The notes under the pieces were generated by a model, which was not told the DNA's origin, made no database searches, and was given only the letters and a program-made list of their open reading frames with translations. Shown in pieces: positions 1 to 7,744 of a stretch of 15,271 nucleotides of DNA (positions are counted from its first letter, which is position 1; the number at the start of each line of letters is the position of its first letter). The stretch is from assembly GCA_044353195.1 (NCBI GenBank), contig JBILCJ010000035.1, positions 1-15,271 of the forward strand, given 5' to 3'. Source of the stretch: UBA4416 sp044353195. GTDB lineage: Bacteria > Bacteroidota > Bacteroidia > B-17B0 > Aurantibacillaceae. A program made the position numbers and the translations under genes.

Positions 1-713
1 AAAATTTATCGAAGCCAGTTATTTTAACAGGTTCTCAACTACCAATAGGAACAATAAGAACGGATGGGAAAGAAAATTTGATTACGGCCATTGAAATTGC
101 AGCAGCTCAAAAAAATAATAAACCCATTGTAAATGAAGTCTGTGTTTATTTTGAATATAAATTACATAGAGGGAATCGCACCTTAAAATACAACTCAGCA
201 CATTTTGATGCGTTTAAATCGCCTAATTATCCAGCCATAGCAGAGGCTGGAGTCACGATTGATTACAAAACAAATTATTTATTAAAGCCATCAAAAAAAC
301 AATTTGCTATTCAAACCCACTTGGATAATGATGTTGTTGTTTTAAAGTTATTTCCTGGTTTAAGTAAAAAAATCACACTCGCTATTTTAAATATTCCAGA
401 AATTAAAGGTGTGATTATTGAAACTTTTGGTGCTGGAAATGCAAGTACTCAACCCTGGTTTATTGATGCTTTAAAAACAGCTATCAACAAAGGAATTATT
501 GTGTATAATGTTACGCAATGCCCCGAAGGTAAAGTTGTACAAGGGATGTACGAAACAAGCAGCCATTTAAAGAAAATTGGTGTGATTAGCGGACAAGATA
601 TTACCATTGAAAGTGCCATTACCAAACTTATGTTTGTACTTGGACAAAAATTATCTTTAGAAAAAACAAAAAAACAACTCGAATCTAATTTGGTTGGTGA
701 AATATCTGAATAA
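1..713 (+). CDS. ansA: L-asparaginase, type I (AnsA-like), 5' partial
   Basis: This is the C-terminal 236 residues of a cytoplasmic type I L-asparaginase, which hydrolyses asparagine to aspartate and ammonia. The reading frame is open from base 3, so the gene runs in from outside the window; the TTG at 78 is an internal leucine codon and not the start. The first residues read KPVILTGSQLPIGTIRTDG, the strand following the catalytic Thr-Asp motif in AnsA. Further on, FGAGNASTQPWF and the VTQCPEG segment are typical of the asparaginase C-terminal domain. Against about 340 residues for the family, roughly 100 N-terminal residues are missing, including both catalytic threonine motifs, so activity cannot be judged here. 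folB starts 4 bases after its stop, which suggests cotranscription. The alternative, a GatD-type tRNA amidotransferase subunit, is less likely because those are mostly archaeal. Confidence 0.9.
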   Translation, partial: NLSKPVILTGSQLPIGTIRTDGKENLITAIEIAAAQKNNKPIVNEVCVYFEYKLHRGNRTLKYNSAHFDAFKSPNYPAIAEAGVTIDYKTNYLLKPSKKQFAIQTHLDNDVVVLKLFPGLSKKITLAILNIPEIKGVIIETFGAGNASTQPWFIDALKTAINKGIIVYNVTQCPEGKVVQGMYETSSHLKKIGVISGQDITIESAITKLMFVLGQKLSLEKTKKQLESNLVGEISE

Positions 714-717
714 AAAA

Positions 718-1071
718 ATGACACAAACTATTAATATTGAAGGGGTAAAATTATATGCATACCATGGTTGTTTGCCAGAAGAGACTAAAGTTGGAGGCGA
801 ATACATTGTGGATGTAAATTTAGAGTATAACTTTACTGAAGCTGCAAGTACGGACGATCTAACTAAAACAATTGACTATTGTACTGTTTTTGAAATTTGT
901 AAATACGAAATGGCCATTCCAGCAAAGTTAATTGAACATGTTTGTCAGCGCATTTTTGATTCTGTTCTTAAAACGTTTCCTCATTTAATACATACGAAAG
1001 TAACGGTTACAAAATTGTTGCCACCTATGAATGGCCCAGTAGATAAGGTTTCTGTGAGTATTGCTAATTAA
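718..1071 (+). CDS. folB: Dihydroneopterin aldolase
   Basis: This 117-residue cytoplasmic enzyme of folate synthesis cleaves 7,8-dihydroneopterin to 6-hydroxymethyl-dihydropterin and glycolaldehyde. The length fits the family. Visible family residues are YHGCLPEE with E22, TIDY with Y54, LIEH with E73 (pterin-anchoring glutamate) and the lysine in VTVTKLLPP (K99, the expected catalytic lysine), in nearly the same positions as in characterised FolB proteins. I take the ATG at 718 as the start; a frame-compatible TTG at 694 would lie inside the asparaginase gene and add residues unlike the family. The gene sits 4 bases after the asparaginase stop, and anmK begins at the very next base after its own stop, so all three are probably one transcript. 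No other folate gene is visible nearby. A related epimerase-type FolX is possible but less likely. Confidence 0.93.
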   Translation: MTQTINIEGVKLYAYHGCLPEETKVGGEYIVDVNLEYNFTEAASTDDLTKTIDYCTVFEICKYEMAIPAKLIEHVCQRIFDSVLKTFPHLIHTKVTVTKLLPPMNGPVDKVSVSIAN

Positions 1072-2133
1072 ATGACGTTACCTTCAAATACATATTTAGG
1101 CATTATGAGTGGCACTTCATTAGATGGGCTCGACCTTGCTTTGTGTCAATTTGAGGAACTGAATCATAAAATGAATTTTAAACTCATTGCTTCTGAAACG
1201 ATTAAATATAGTTCGGATTGGAAAGAAAAATTAAACCATGTGTTTGATGCCACCGCAGTAGAGTATTTTAAACTTAATAGCTTATATGGAAAGTTTATTG
1301 CAGAGCATGTCAATTCATTTTTAGAAAAAAATAATACCACTGCCAATTTTATTGCATCTCATGGTCATACCGTTTTTCATCAACCAGAAAATGGTTTCAC
1401 AACGCAAATTGGCTGTGGTGCTACAATTGCAGCCTTAACGGCTATTGATACAATTTGCGACTTTAGAAGTTTAGATGTGGCATTGCATGGTCAGGGCGCC
1501 CCATTGGTTCCCATTGGTGACAGAGATTTATTTGGTGATAACGAAGCCTGTTTAAATATAGGTGGAATTGCAAATATTTCTATGACTAAGCATGGCAAAA
1601 CCATTGCGTTTGATGTTTGTATGGCAAATTTATTATTGAATTATTTGTCGCAAACCATTGGTTTAGAATTTGATAAGTCGGGTGAATTAGCTTCAAAAGG
1701 AACAATCCATCCAATTTTATTAAACGAATTATTAAGTATTGAAACGCATTTTAAATCGTTAGGTCGCGAATTAGTTGAAAACGCTTTTTTTCCAATTTTA
1801 GAAAAACACACTATTTCTCTTGAAGATAAATTAGCCACATGTGTTGAATACATGGTCGTGAAAATAAATCAAACGTTTATTGATTCAGATTTAAAATCTG
1901 TTTTAATTACAGGTGGTGGCGCGTACCATACTTTTTTTATCAATCAATTGAGAAAACGGTTTAACGGAACAATTAACATCCCAAGTTCAGAAATAATTGA
2001 ATTTAAAGAGGCTATCATTTTTGCATATTTAGGTTATTTAAGAATGAATACTAAAGTTAATACATTGCAAAGTGTTACTAAAGCTCAGCGAGATAGTGTT
2101 GGGGCATGTATTTATATGGGAGCTAATCGCTGA
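1072..2133 (+). CDS. anmK: Anhydro-N-acetylmuramic acid kinase
   Basis: AnmK is a cytoplasmic sugar kinase of peptidoglycan recycling. It opens and phosphorylates 1,6-anhydro-MurNAc to MurNAc-6-phosphate with ATP. The 353-residue length is normal. Visible motifs are GIMSGTSLDGLD (10-21, phosphate loop), SHGHT (96-100), CDFRSLDVALHGQGAPLVP (129-147), NIGGIANIS (162-170) and GGGAYH (281-286). The expected general-base aspartate is D181. The usual surrounding motif FDTGPGN reads FDVCMAN (180-186), keeping the Asp and Asn but losing the glycines and proline; from memory, Bacteroidota homologues often vary here, so I do not read this as inactivation. The ATG immediately follows the folB stop with no spacer, pointing to translational coupling. 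The product would feed MurQ, which is not in the window. Confidence 0.95.
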   Translation: MTLPSNTYLGIMSGTSLDGLDLALCQFEELNHKMNFKLIASETIKYSSDWKEKLNHVFDATAVEYFKLNSLYGKFIAEHVNSFLEKNNTTANFIASHGHTVFHQPENGFTTQIGCGATIAALTAIDTICDFRSLDVALHGQGAPLVPIGDRDLFGDNEACLNIGGIANISMTKHGKTIAFDVCMANLLLNYLSQTIGLEFDKSGELASKGTIHPILLNELLSIETHFKSLGRELVENAFFPILEKHTISLEDKLATCVEYMVVKINQTFIDSDLKSVLITGGGAYHTFFINQLRKRFNGTINIPSSEIIEFKEAIIFAYLGYLRMNTKVNTLQSVTKAQRDSVGACIYMGANR

Positions 2134-2205
2134 ATTTTGAATTAATTTTCACCAATTTATTTTCTTTTTTAACTTTATAAATTATTTATTTTCTAAACTT
2201 TTTTG

Positions 2206-2562
2206 ATGAAGAATTTTTTACTTATTTTTTTAGGTGGTGGTTTAGGAAGTGTAACACGATTTGTCATTTCAGTGTTAGTTTCTAAAACAGCTTTGCATGT
2301 GGGATTATCAACCTTAATTTCAAACGTTTTAGCATGTATTATTTTAGCTGGAGTTTTTTTTATGTTTCAACAAAAAAATCTAGTTCCTGAAACTTATAAA
2401 TACTTTATTATAATTGGAATTTGCGGAGGTTTAAGCACTTTCTCAACATTTAGTTACGAAACCTTTGAACTCTTAAAAAACGGCATGATTGCTTGGGCGG
2501 TTGCTAATATCGTGATTAGTTGTGGTTTGTGTTTAGCTATATTTTACGCTTTTTCCAAGTAA
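2206..2562 (+). CDS. crcB: Fluoride ion channel CrcB/FluC
   Basis: This is a 118-residue inner-membrane protein with four hydrophobic helices. CrcB/Fluc proteins form dual-topology dimers that let fluoride leave the cell. Family marks are GGGLGSVTRF (10-19), the conserved polar N40 in TLISNVLACI, and GICGGLSTFSTFSYE (71-85), which carries the phenylalanine pair of the pore (F79, F82) and the central sodium-site region. I use the ATG at 2206; a TTG directly before it would add only one residue. The 72 bases between anmK and this gene are extremely AT-rich, and I see no crcB (fluoride) riboswitch in them. A weak TAACTTTA box at 2170-2177 lacks a properly spaced upstream TTG. A single gene agrees with a homodimer rather than the paired small CrcB proteins of some Gram-positives. 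Confidence 0.95.
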   Translation: MKNFLLIFLGGGLGSVTRFVISVLVSKTALHVGLSTLISNVLACIILAGVFFMFQQKNLVPETYKYFIIIGICGGLSTFSTFSYETFELLKNGMIAWAVANIVISCGLCLAIFYAFSK

Positions 2563-2602
2563 GCTTAACTAATTTTCATTTTTAGTTTGGGTTTTGAATG
2601 CT

Positions 2603-2610
2603 TATATTTG
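2603..2610 (+). promoter_or_regulatory. Possible Bacteroidota -7 box before the arginase gene
   Basis: TATATTTG matches the Bacteroidota -7 consensus TAnnTTTG exactly and lies 46 bases before the arginase ATG, in the only longer gap on this side. No TTG occurs at the usual 17-23 base distance upstream, so support is partial. It would make the arginase gene a transcription unit separate from crcB. Confidence 0.35.
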
Positions 2611-2655
2611 CTTGATATTAGGCTTATTTTTAAGTTTAATGATTGATGTAAAATT

Positions 2656-3633
2656 ATGAAATCTCAAAAAATAACAAGTATGATTAAGCCAATAAAACTC
2701 ATCGAAGTTAAAAGCGAAATAGGGGCGGGAACAAGAGGTGCAAGTATGGGCGTTGATGCCATAAAAATTGCAGCCTTAGATTTTGGAAGTAATTTTTTTA
2801 AAAAATTTAAAGGTGTTGAAGTTCAAAACGAAAACCAATTATTATTAGAGCCTGTTGTTAATGATTACGCTAAGCGTATTAAAGGTATTTATACCTTAAA
2901 CGAACGATTAGCAAAGGAAATAAAAGAAACATTAATAAAAGAAGAAGTGCCCATTGTTTTAGCTGGCGACCATAGTTCGGCTTTAGGAACAATTAGTGGT
3001 ATAAAGCTAGCTTATCCTAATAAACGCGTTGGTGTTATTTGGATTGATGCACATGCAGATTTACACACACCTTACACAACACCAAGTGGAAATATGCATG
3101 GTATGCCATTAGCTTGCGTGTTGGGTGAAGATAATAAAGAACGTCAGCAAAATAAACCTGATGACGAAACGATAGAGTATTGGGAGAAATTGAAACATAT
3201 GGGCGGTGTTTGCCCAAAAATTAATTATAATGATTTGGTTTTTATAGCACTTCGTGATTTTGAACCTCAAGAAGAATTTTTAATCAAAAAAAATAAAGTT
3301 CGTGTATTTAATTTACAAGAGATACGCAAAAAAGCAGTTGAACGTGTTGCCATCGAATCATTAAACTACCTAGATCATTGTGATATTATTTACGTGAGTT
3401 TTGATGTAGATAGTATGGATAGTCGAATTTCTAGCGGAACAGGAACGCCTGTACCAAATGGCATTACCGAAAAAGAAGCGGGTAATTTAATTTATTACAT
3501 CATGCGTTCTAAGAAAATTGTTTGTTTTGAAATGGTTGAGATTAATCCAACCTTAGATAAAGAAAATTTAATGGCTGAAAATGCTTTTGAAATCTTACAA
3601 AAAGCAACCAACCAATTAAATAACGATTTTTAG
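2656..3633 (+). CDS. Arginase-family ureohydrolase
   Basis: A 325-residue cytoplasmic binuclear-manganese hydrolase of the arginase/agmatinase family, most likely an arginase splitting arginine into ornithine and urea. Metal ligands are visible in order: H106 (AGDHS), D131, H133 and D135 (DAHAD), and D250 and D252 (SFDVD). S144, N146 and H148 (SGNMHG) match the arginase substrate loop, and E295 (VEINP) the guanidinium-binding glutamate. One substrate-loop residue differs: position 137 is His (DAHADLH), where mammalian arginases have the Asn that binds the substrate carboxylate. Agmatinase or another guanidino-acid hydrolase therefore cannot be ruled out, but the SGNxHG loop favours arginase. 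The ATG at 2656 gives a short N-terminal extension; the ATG at 2680 is an alternative. The gene ends 33 bases from the convergent ABC exporter gene, and I see no clear terminator hairpin between them. Confidence 0.85.
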   Translation: MKSQKITSMIKPIKLIEVKSEIGAGTRGASMGVDAIKIAALDFGSNFFKKFKGVEVQNENQLLLEPVVNDYAKRIKGIYTLNERLAKEIKETLIKEEVPIVLAGDHSSALGTISGIKLAYPNKRVGVIWIDAHADLHTPYTTPSGNMHGMPLACVLGEDNKERQQNKPDDETIEYWEKLKHMGGVCPKINYNDLVFIALRDFEPQEEFLIKKNKVRVFNLQEIRKKAVERVAIESLNYLDHCDIIYVSFDVDSMDSRISSGTGTPVPNGITEKEAGNLIYYIMRSKKIVCFEMVEINPTLDKENLMAENAFEILQKATNQLNNDF

Positions 3634-3666
3634 AAAAGAGATTTTTTTATTTAGATTAAAATGGCG

Positions 3667-5313
3667 TTATAATTCAACCACTTTAGTAGCATTTCGTAAG
3701 GCTGAATCACGGTGAGAAATAATGATGCAGGTTTTATCTTTCATGATGTCTTTTAAATTAGTTAGGATTAAATTTTCTGTTTCCACATCCACTGCTGACA
3801 AGCAATCATCAAAAATGAGTATTTGAGGTTTGGCTATAATTGCTCTCGCAATGGAAATGCGTTGCTTTTGTCCACCAGATAAGGTAATTCCTCTCTCTCC
3901 AACAATGGTTTCAAATCCTTCAGGAAAGGACATAATGTTATCATATACGCCAGCAGCTTTTGCTGCGTCAATAATTTCTTGATCTGTAAATGTATGGTTT
4001 GATGAAAAGGCAATATTGTTTTTAATGGTATCAGAAAAGAGAAACACATCTTGTGGAACACAAGCTATACTTTTTCTTAGTTCAAATATGTCATAATCCT
4101 TGATAGAATTACCTTCAATCAATAATTCTCCAGAAGTGACGTCATACATGCGCGTTAATAAATTTACTAAGGTTGTTTTACCTGTTCCAATTTGACCTTT
4201 AATGCCGATGATATCGCCTTTGTTTATTGTGAGATTGAACTGCTTTAAGGCTTGTATATTATTATCATCATAGATAAAATTGACATTTTTAAATTCAATA
4301 TTTCCTTCAATTTTTTTTGTTGTAGTTGGTTTATTGATGATGTCTGATTGATAATTTAAAAATTCATTGATTCGAGTTTGGGAAGCAGAAGCTCTTTGAA
4401 TCAAAGAAGTGACCCATCCCAAAGAAGCGAAGGGCCAAGTAAGTTTATACACATAAATAATAAATTCAGTAATGTTTCCTACTTCAATGCTACCATTTAT
4501 AACAAGTTTAGAGCCAATCCAAACGGTTAGAATAACGCTAATTCCAACCATTAGCACTAAAATAGGTTGAAAGAATGCTTCAACGAGGGTTAATTTTAAA
4601 CTGTGTTTTTTATAACTCTGATTTAAATTTTCTAATTCACGTTCGTAATAATTTTCTCTATTATATGCTTTAATAACTCTTATGGCAGAAAATGTTTCTT
4701 GAGTATGTGAGGTCAATTTTGAAAGTTCTTCTTGAACAGTAGTTGAGCGTTTATTGATTAAGTCAGATACTTTATAAATGATGAATGATAAAAATGGTAG
4801 TGGTAAAAATACAAACAAGGTTAACTGCCAATTAATATTAAGCATAAATACTAACACAATAATTATTGTTGCAAATGTGTTTATCAAATACATCACTGCT
4901 GGGCCAGTAAACATGCGCACTTTACCAACATCTTCGCTGATTCGCGTCATTAAATCGCCTGTTTTGTTTTTTTTGTAGAAATTAAAATCTAGTGATTGAA
5001 AGTGAGCATATAACTCGTTTTTTTGGTCAAATTCTATGTTACGACTCATAACGATTAATGTTTGTCGCATTAAGAATAAAAAGAAACCACTAATTAATGC
5101 AAAAACCAATAACATCAACCCATGCTTTACAAATACATTTGAGTTAACAACAGATTGTTTTTCGAATATTTTATAAATTTCATTTGTTGCATTTCTTACA
5201 ATAACACCCTGGTAAATCGAAAATAAACTGGATAATACAACAAACAATGCACCAAGTAGCAATTGCCATTTGTATTTAAAAAAATAAACGTTTATAGATT
5301 TGAGTGATTTCAA
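3667..5313 (-). CDS. ABC exporter half-transporter, short C-terminus, TTG start
   Basis: A 548-residue inner-membrane exporter (MsbA/MdlA/LmrA type) with a six-helix membrane domain at about 15-310 and an ATPase domain at 335-548. ATPase motifs: A-loop Y348, Walker A GQIGTGKT (373-380), Q-loop Q421, signature LSGGQ (478-482), Walker B ILIFD (498-502) and H-loop H534. The residue after Walker B is D503, not the catalytic Glu, as in the degenerate half of heterodimeric exporters such as BmrC or TM287. The protein stops at VVEL, about 14 residues after the H-loop, so the usual tail (a DxGxIVExGTHxxL-like segment plus final helix, roughly 30-40 residues) is absent. No frame beyond the stop encodes that tail, so this is not a simple frameshift. 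A stop lies four codons upstream of the TTG at 5313 and no ATG lies between them, so I accept TTG as start. Substrate unknown; likely a drug or lipid. Confidence 0.88.
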   Translation of the reverse strand: MKSLKSINVYFFKYKWQLLLGALFVVLSSLFSIYQGVIVRNATNEIYKIFEKQSVVNSNVFVKHGLMLLVFALISGFFLFLMRQTLIVMSRNIEFDQKNELYAHFQSLDFNFYKKNKTGDLMTRISEDVGKVRMFTGPAVMYLINTFATIIIVLVFMLNINWQLTLFVFLPLPFLSFIIYKVSDLINKRSTTVQEELSKLTSHTQETFSAIRVIKAYNRENYYERELENLNQSYKKHSLKLTLVEAFFQPILVLMVGISVILTVWIGSKLVINGSIEVGNITEFIIYVYKLTWPFASLGWVTSLIQRASASQTRINEFLNYQSDIINKPTTTKKIEGNIEFKNVNFIYDDNNIQALKQFNLTINKGDIIGIKGQIGTGKTTLVNLLTRMYDVTSGELLIEGNSIKDYDIFELRKSIACVPQDVFLFSDTIKNNIAFSSNHTFTDQEIIDAAKAAGVYDNIMSFPEGFETIVGERGITLSGGQKQRISIARAIIAKPQILIFDDCLSAVDVETENLILTNLKDIMKDKTCIIISHRDSALRNATKVVEL

Positions 5314-5515
5314 AAGATTGATTTAATGGGTAACGAATGTATTAATATTAAATTAGTTTTAATAGTATTTTTTATATGAAAAAGTTAATGTTCAACGAAA
5401 GAAAATAATCTGAATCGACTTTCAATATATCTTAACAATTCACTGTTTAAAATGCGTACGAATACTTTTCTAATTGAATTTAAAATGTATTTACTTAGCC
5501 TATATTTTATAAGCA
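5314..5515. other. Divergent intergenic region between ABC exporter and mpl
   Basis: This AT-rich 202-base gap, the longest in the window, must hold the promoters of both flanking genes. On the plus strand TATATTTT at 5501-5508 is one base off the TAnnTTTG box. It has a TTG at 5474-5476, but the spacing is 24, slightly too long, and the box is so close to the mpl ATG at 5516 that the leader would be almost absent. On the minus strand I could not pick a convincing promoter for the ABC gene. I see no RNA gene, repeat or credible small coding region. Confidence 0.5.
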
Positions 5516-6880
5516 ATGAAAGTTCATTTAATAGCAATAGGAGGAAGTGCGATGCATAATATGGCATTAGCTCTTCACGAAAAAGGGTTTAAGGTCACTG
5601 GTAGCGACGATGAAATTAATGAGCCATCAAAAACGCGCTTAAAAAACGCAGGAATATTGCCAGTTGACATAGGATGGTTTCCTGAAAAAATTACTTCTGA
5701 TATAGACGCTGTAATACTCGGCATGCATGCTCGTGAGGATAATCCCGAATTAATGAAAGCAAAAGAGCTACATCTGAAAATTTATTCTTATCCTGAATAT
5801 ATTTATGAGGCTACAAAAAACAAGATTCGAGTTGTAATTGGCGGTAGTCATGGTAAAACGACTATTACTGCCATGATTTTACATGTTTTGAATTTTCATA
5901 AAAAGGATACCGATTTTTTAGTTGGAGCTCAGTTAGAGGGTTTTAAAACAATGGTTAGATTGACTAATGATGCACCAATTGCTGTCATTGAAGGTGATGA
6001 ATATTTAGCTTCGCCAATTGATAGACGTCCGAAATTTCATTTATACAAACCAACTATTGCTGTATTAAGTGGTATTGCTTGGGATCACATCAACGTATTT
6101 CCAACTTTCGAAAATTACGTAGAGCAGTTTGAGGTTTTTATTAATCTGATTGAGCCCAATGGTTCACTTATTTATTGTAACGAAGATTCTGAATTAAAAC
6201 AATTAGCTGATAAAACAGGAAGTGTAAATCATTTAGATAAACAGTCGTATTCTATTCCTAATCATTACATTGATAATGGAATGACCTATATAAAAACAAA
6301 TTTAAAAGACATTCCATTGCAAATTTTCGGCAATCATAATCTCATGAATATGAATGCCGCCAGATTAGTATGTCAAAAGTTAGGATTAACTGATGATTTA
6401 TTTTATGATGCTATACAATCCTTTACTGGTGCAGCAAAACGATTAGAATTAGTTAGTAAAACGGAATCGTTTAATTTTTATAAAGATTTTGCGCATTCTC
6501 CTTCTAAGTTAAAAGCAACAACTCAGGCTGTAAAACATCAATTTAAAGATAGACACATTATTGCTTGTATGGAATTACATACATTTAGTAGTTTAAATGA
6601 AAATTTTTTGGCTGAGTACAATGGATCAATGGCTGATGCAGATGAAGCAATTGTTTATTTTAATCCTCAAACCATTGCACATAAAAAATTGAAAGAAATT
6701 ACGGTTGAACAAGTTTCAAATTATTTTAATACTCCTCAATTAAAAGTATTTACAGATAGTTTAGAATTAGTGAATTATTTAAAATCGAAGTCCTATCACC
6801 AATCCGTTTTATTAATGATGAGTTCAGGAAACTTTGATGGGATTGATTTTAAAGAATTATCAATGCAATTACATGATTGA
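5516..6880 (+). CDS. mpl: UDP-MurNAc:tripeptide ligase Mpl (peptidoglycan recycling)
   Basis: A 454-residue cytoplasmic Mur-ligase-family enzyme. Mpl joins recycled L-Ala-D-Glu-meso-DAP tripeptide to UDP-MurNAc with ATP, returning turnover peptide to wall synthesis. The N-terminal Rossmann part begins MKVHLIAIGGSAMHNMALAL and includes GSDDEINEPSKTRL, the form seen in Mpl rather than MurC. The ATP P-loop is GGSHGKTT (109-116), the metal-site glutamate lies in EGDEY (159-163), and WDHINVFPT (189-197) is the conserved central-domain histidine segment. HNLMNMNAARLVC marks the entry to the C-terminal ligase domain, which includes FYKDFAHSPSKLKAT. The length is typical. The ATG at 5516 is the only sensible start. 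The main alternative is MurC, which is less likely given the N-terminal sequence. AnmK (1072) and a lytic transglycosylase (8312) in the same window act in the same recycling route. Confidence 0.88.
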   Translation: MKVHLIAIGGSAMHNMALALHEKGFKVTGSDDEINEPSKTRLKNAGILPVDIGWFPEKITSDIDAVILGMHAREDNPELMKAKELHLKIYSYPEYIYEATKNKIRVVIGGSHGKTTITAMILHVLNFHKKDTDFLVGAQLEGFKTMVRLTNDAPIAVIEGDEYLASPIDRRPKFHLYKPTIAVLSGIAWDHINVFPTFENYVEQFEVFINLIEPNGSLIYCNEDSELKQLADKTGSVNHLDKQSYSIPNHYIDNGMTYIKTNLKDIPLQIFGNHNLMNMNAARLVCQKLGLTDDLFYDAIQSFTGAAKRLELVSKTESFNFYKDFAHSPSKLKATTQAVKHQFKDRHIIACMELHTFSSLNENFLAEYNGSMADADEAIVYFNPQTIAHKKLKEITVEQVSNYFNTPQLKVFTDSLELVNYLKSKSYHQSVLLMMSSGNFDGIDFKELSMQLHD

Positions 6881-6901
6881 TTTAACTGTATAAGACTTGC
6901 T

Positions 6902-6931
6902 TTTGATATTAAAGGATAAATAGTAACTTTG
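6902..6931 (+). promoter_or_regulatory. Bacteroidota-type promoter of the polysaccharide-export cluster
   Basis: TTTG at 6902-6905 is followed after 18 bases by TAACTTTG at 6924-6931, an exact match to the Bacteroidota sigma factor consensus (TTTG/TTG, 17-23 bases, TAnnTTTG). The predicted transcript start, near 6938, leaves a leader of only about 11 bases before the ATG at 6949. It is the best promoter I see in the window and separates the 6949-9385 cluster from mpl. Confidence 0.65.
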
Positions 6932-6948
6932 TTAAATAACTTTATTTT

Positions 6949-7704
6949 ATGCGCGTTTATAACTATTTTTTTATATTTCTGTTTGTCTTATTCTTTTCTT
7001 CGTGTAAAGTATTTCGATCAAATTTAATGCTTAAAACGCCTACTGATTTTGCCTATGATCAATTGCAGGATTCAGTCACAAAACAAAGCTATAAAATTGA
7101 AGTGAATGATTTAGTTCAAGTTCGGATATTCTCAAATGATGGATTTAAAATTATCAATATCGAAAACGTATCAGGAAATTATGCACGTATTGATTTGGAT
7201 TATTTGGTTGAGCAAGATGGCCGTGTAAAGTTACCTTTAGTTGGTAAGGTTGCTTTATCTGGTTTAACTATTGCTGAAGCCGAAACTTTTCTTCAGAAAA
7301 TTTACAACGATTTTTATGTGAATCCTTTCGTGAGTGTTAAAGTGGTTAACAAAAGGGTCATTATTTTTCCTGGAAATGGCGGTAAAGCTCAAGTAATAAA
7401 TCTCCAAAATAACAATACTACAGTTATTGAGACCATTGCTTTAGGTGGCGGTATTCAAGAAGATGGAAAGGCATACAAGGTGAAATTAATTAGAAATGAC
7501 GGAAAAAATAAACCAAAAGTGTACTTAATGGATTTATCAAAAATTGAAGGTATTGCCATGGGAAATACTGTTGTCATGGCTAATGATATTATTTATGTTG
7601 AACCGCGCTATCGTTTCGCGAAAACCTTAATTGGTGAAGTAACACCATTAATTTCTTTATTAACCTCAACTTTTTTACTTTATTCTCTTTTTATTAAGAA
7701 GTAA
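6949..7704 (+). CDS. Polysaccharide export lipoprotein (OPX/Wza family)
   Basis: A 251-residue outer-membrane polysaccharide export protein, expected to form or gate the periplasmic channel through which capsule or exopolysaccharide leaves the cell. The N-terminus is a lipoprotein signal ending FFSSC, with C19 as the lipidated cysteine. Residues 47-132 form the Poly_export domain (YKIEVNDLVQVRIF; then EQDGRVKLPLVGKV and GLTIAEAE). Residues 136-217 look like one SLBB-type beta-grasp domain, ending NDIIYVEP. A hydrophobic C-terminal stretch at 228-249 may be the membrane-spanning helix, as in Wza. Proteins with one SLBB are shorter than Wza (about 380 residues) but common in Bacteroidota. The usual partner, a Wzc-type tyrosine kinase/copolymerase, is not adjacent. 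rfbC follows after 40 bases. Confidence 0.88.
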   Translation: MRVYNYFFIFLFVLFFSSCKVFRSNLMLKTPTDFAYDQLQDSVTKQSYKIEVNDLVQVRIFSNDGFKIINIENVSGNYARIDLDYLVEQDGRVKLPLVGKVALSGLTIAEAETFLQKIYNDFYVNPFVSVKVVNKRVIIFPGNGGKAQVINLQNNNTTVIETIALGGGIQEDGKAYKVKLIRNDGKNKPKVYLMDLSKIEGIAMGNTVVMANDIIYVEPRYRFAKTLIGEVTPLISLLTSTFLLYSLFIKK

Positions 7705-7744
7705 GGTTTAAATAAACACGAATTTAATTTTATCGGCATCTGTG

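Noticed and set aside
78..80. TTG as asparaginase start
   Set aside because: Family-typical sequence continues in frame upstream to the window edge, so this is an internal leucine.
694..717. Upstream TTG start for folB
   Set aside because: It would add eight residues encoded within the asparaginase gene that do not fit the FolB N-terminus; the ATG at 718 gives the normal length.
2134..2205. Fluoride riboswitch before crcB
   Set aside because: The sequence is almost pure A/T and lacks the conserved GC-containing stems and the GGNGAUG-like start of the crcB RNA motif.
3634..3666. Bidirectional terminator between arginase and ABC exporter genes
   Set aside because: It has T and A runs but no stable inverted repeat.
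5385..5567. 60-residue minus-strand reading frame in the gap before mpl
   Set aside because: It overlaps the start of mpl on the opposite strand, has low-complexity AT-driven composition, and resembles no known family.
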